Notes under the pieces: generated by a model
Told to the model about the DNA's origin: nothing
What the model saw: only the letters and a program-made list of their open reading frames with translations
Database searches by the model: none
Program-made: the position numbers and the translations under genes
In this document: positions 5,547 to 6,467 of the stretch, piece by piece
Layout of the letters: each line of letters starts with the position of its first letter
How positions within the stretch are numbered: position 1 is the stretch's first letter
Source: Acidimicrobiaceae bacterium
GTDB lineage: Bacteria > Actinomycetota > Acidimicrobiia > Acidimicrobiales > UBA8592
Length of the DNA: 6,467 nt
NCBI GenBank assembly: GCA_002724825.1
Contig: PBPU01000029.1
Location: 15,109 to 21,575, forward strand
Direction of reading: 5' to 3'

Positions 5547-6467
5547 ATGGAATCAGATAAAGCGCTTGACATGGCTTTGAGTCAGATTGAAAAACAATTC
5601 GGTGAAGGTGCCGTAATGAAAATGGGTGAAAAAACCACAATGCAAATTGAGTCGGTACCCACGGGAGCTTTGGCTCTTGATTTGGCTCTCGGCGTCGGTG
5701 GGTTGCCACGAGGTCGGATAACAGAAATTTATGGGCCGGAATCCTCAGGAAAGTCTACTCTTGCAACGCACGTAGTGGCCGAGGCTCAACGTAATGGAGG
5801 GATATGCGCATACATCGATGCAGAGCACGCAATGGATCCTGTATATGCAAGAGCCATCGGTGTTGATGTGGATGAGTTATTAATCTCACAGCCTGACAAT
5901 GGTGAACAAGCACTTGAAATTGTCGATACTCTCGTTCGTTCAGGCGCCATCGATGTCATAGTTATCGATTCAGTTGCAGCTCTCACTCCACGGGTTGAAT
6001 TAGAAGGAGAAATGGGCCAAAGTCATGTGGGTTTGCAAGCCCGTCTTATGTCACAAGCTCTTCGAAAGCTAACAAGTAACTTAAATAAAACGAAGACTAT
6101 TTGTATATTCATCAATCAACTCCGTGAAAAAATAGGAGTCATGTTTGGTTCTCCTGAGACGACGCCAGGAGGCCGCGCTCTTAAATTCTATTCTTCTGTT
6201 CGTTTGGATATTCGGCGGATAGAGTCCCTCAAGTCCGGAGTCGAAGTGGTAGGGAACCGAACCAGAGTGAAGGTCGTTAAGAATAAATGCGCTCCACCAT
6301 TCCGACAAGCAGAATTTGACATCATGTATGGGAAAGGTATTAGTCGTGAGGGATCACTCCTTGATACTGGTGTTGATATGGACATAGTGAAAAAATCTGG
6401 AGCTTGGTATACCTATGAAGGTGAACAGCTCGGTCAAGGAAGAGAAAAAGCAAAAATTTTCCTGAGT
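5547..6467 (+). CDS. recA: Recombinase RecA (partial; 3' end beyond window)
   Basis: RecA is the ATP-dependent strand-exchange protein of homologous recombination and the co-protease that triggers LexA self-cleavage. The reading frame stays open for 307 codons to the window edge; a typical RecA has about 340-350 residues, so roughly the last 40, including the acidic tail, are missing. Visible elements: Walker A GPESSGKST (63-71), catalytic-glutamate region DAEHAMDP (91-98, Glu93), Walker B VIVID (137-141), DNA-binding loop L1 near 154-162, NQLREKIGVMFG with Gln191 (E. coli Gln194) leading into loop L2 (~192-209), and the KNK-APPF and GAWYTYEG stretches. Numbering runs three behind E. coli. 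Some positions differ from the commonest residue: Gln158 in L1 (usually Asp), Met96 (usually Leu), Thr147/Val150 in LTPRVE, and Cys in KNKCAPPF. No intein or frameshift is seen. Transcription is from its own SOS-boxed promoter. Confidence 0.98.
   Translation, partial: MESDKALDMALSQIEKQFGEGAVMKMGEKTTMQIESVPTGALALDLALGVGGLPRGRITEIYGPESSGKSTLATHVVAEAQRNGGICAYIDAEHAMDPVYARAIGVDVDELLISQPDNGEQALEIVDTLVRSGAIDVIVIDSVAALTPRVELEGEMGQSHVGLQARLMSQALRKLTSNLNKTKTICIFINQLREKIGVMFGSPETTPGGRALKFYSSVRLDIRRIESLKSGVEVVGNRTRVKVVKNKCAPPFRQAEFDIMYGKGISREGSLLDTGVDMDIVKKSGAWYTYEGEQLGQGREKAKIFLS

Noticed and set aside
5786..6385. Minus-strand open frames opposite recA
   Set aside because: recA is unmistakable on the plus strand, and these frames show no domain or start signal.
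1..6467. Mobile element, CRISPR array, tRNA/rRNA or a novel multi-gene system
   Set aside because: All long frames are assigned to known families in a conserved housekeeping order, and I saw no terminal repeats, transposase, spacer-repeat pattern or tRNA-like fold.

Overview
The window is ordinary bacterial chromosome, densely coded, with a base composition that looks to be in the mid-40s percent G+C by eye. It carries six complete genes and the first ~307 codons of recA. The gene order rimO-pgsA-cinA-...-recA is an old conserved bacterial neighbourhood, especially familiar in Actinomycetota and Firmicutes. The RimO and CinA sequences (for example the DLSLQHVS and REAPEIDG stretches of RimO and the AESLTGG motif of CinA) and a CGAAC-N4-GTTCG LexA box in front of recA point to an actinomycete-like bacterium. 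My best guess is an uncultivated, relatively low-GC relative of the Acidimicrobiia, but this is inference from remembered family patterns, not a search.

Layout. Positions 25-978 (+) encode a CaCA-family cation/calcium exchanger. Positions 1046-4181 (+) hold rimO, pgsA and cinA as a compact co-directional run: rimO and pgsA overlap by ATGA, and cinA follows after 38 bases. Positions 4178-5347 (-) hold a two-gene unit on the opposite strand: msrB (methionine-R-sulfoxide reductase) followed by a predicted alpha/beta-hydrolase lipoprotein. The lipoprotein stop codon overlaps the cinA stop codon tail-to-tail, and its start lies only three bases after the msrB stop. Positions 5348-5546 are a divergent regulatory region between msrB and recA. 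It holds a well-formed recA promoter with a LexA operator between its -35 and -10 boxes, then a long leader containing an 8-bp perfect inverted repeat. Positions 5547-6467 (+) are recA, cut by the window edge.

How it fits together. RimO modifies ribosomal protein S12, PgsA makes the precursor of phosphatidylglycerol, CinA recycles pyridine nucleotide by-products, and RecA drives recombination and the SOS response. MsrB repairs oxidised methionine. The minus-strand pair interrupts what is usually a direct cinA-recA junction, so recA here has its own SOS-type promoter rather than obvious read-through from cinA. I found no mobile element, CRISPR array, RNA gene or clearly new system. The most interesting parts are the recA control region and the way the msrB-hydrolase pair is packed between cinA and recA.
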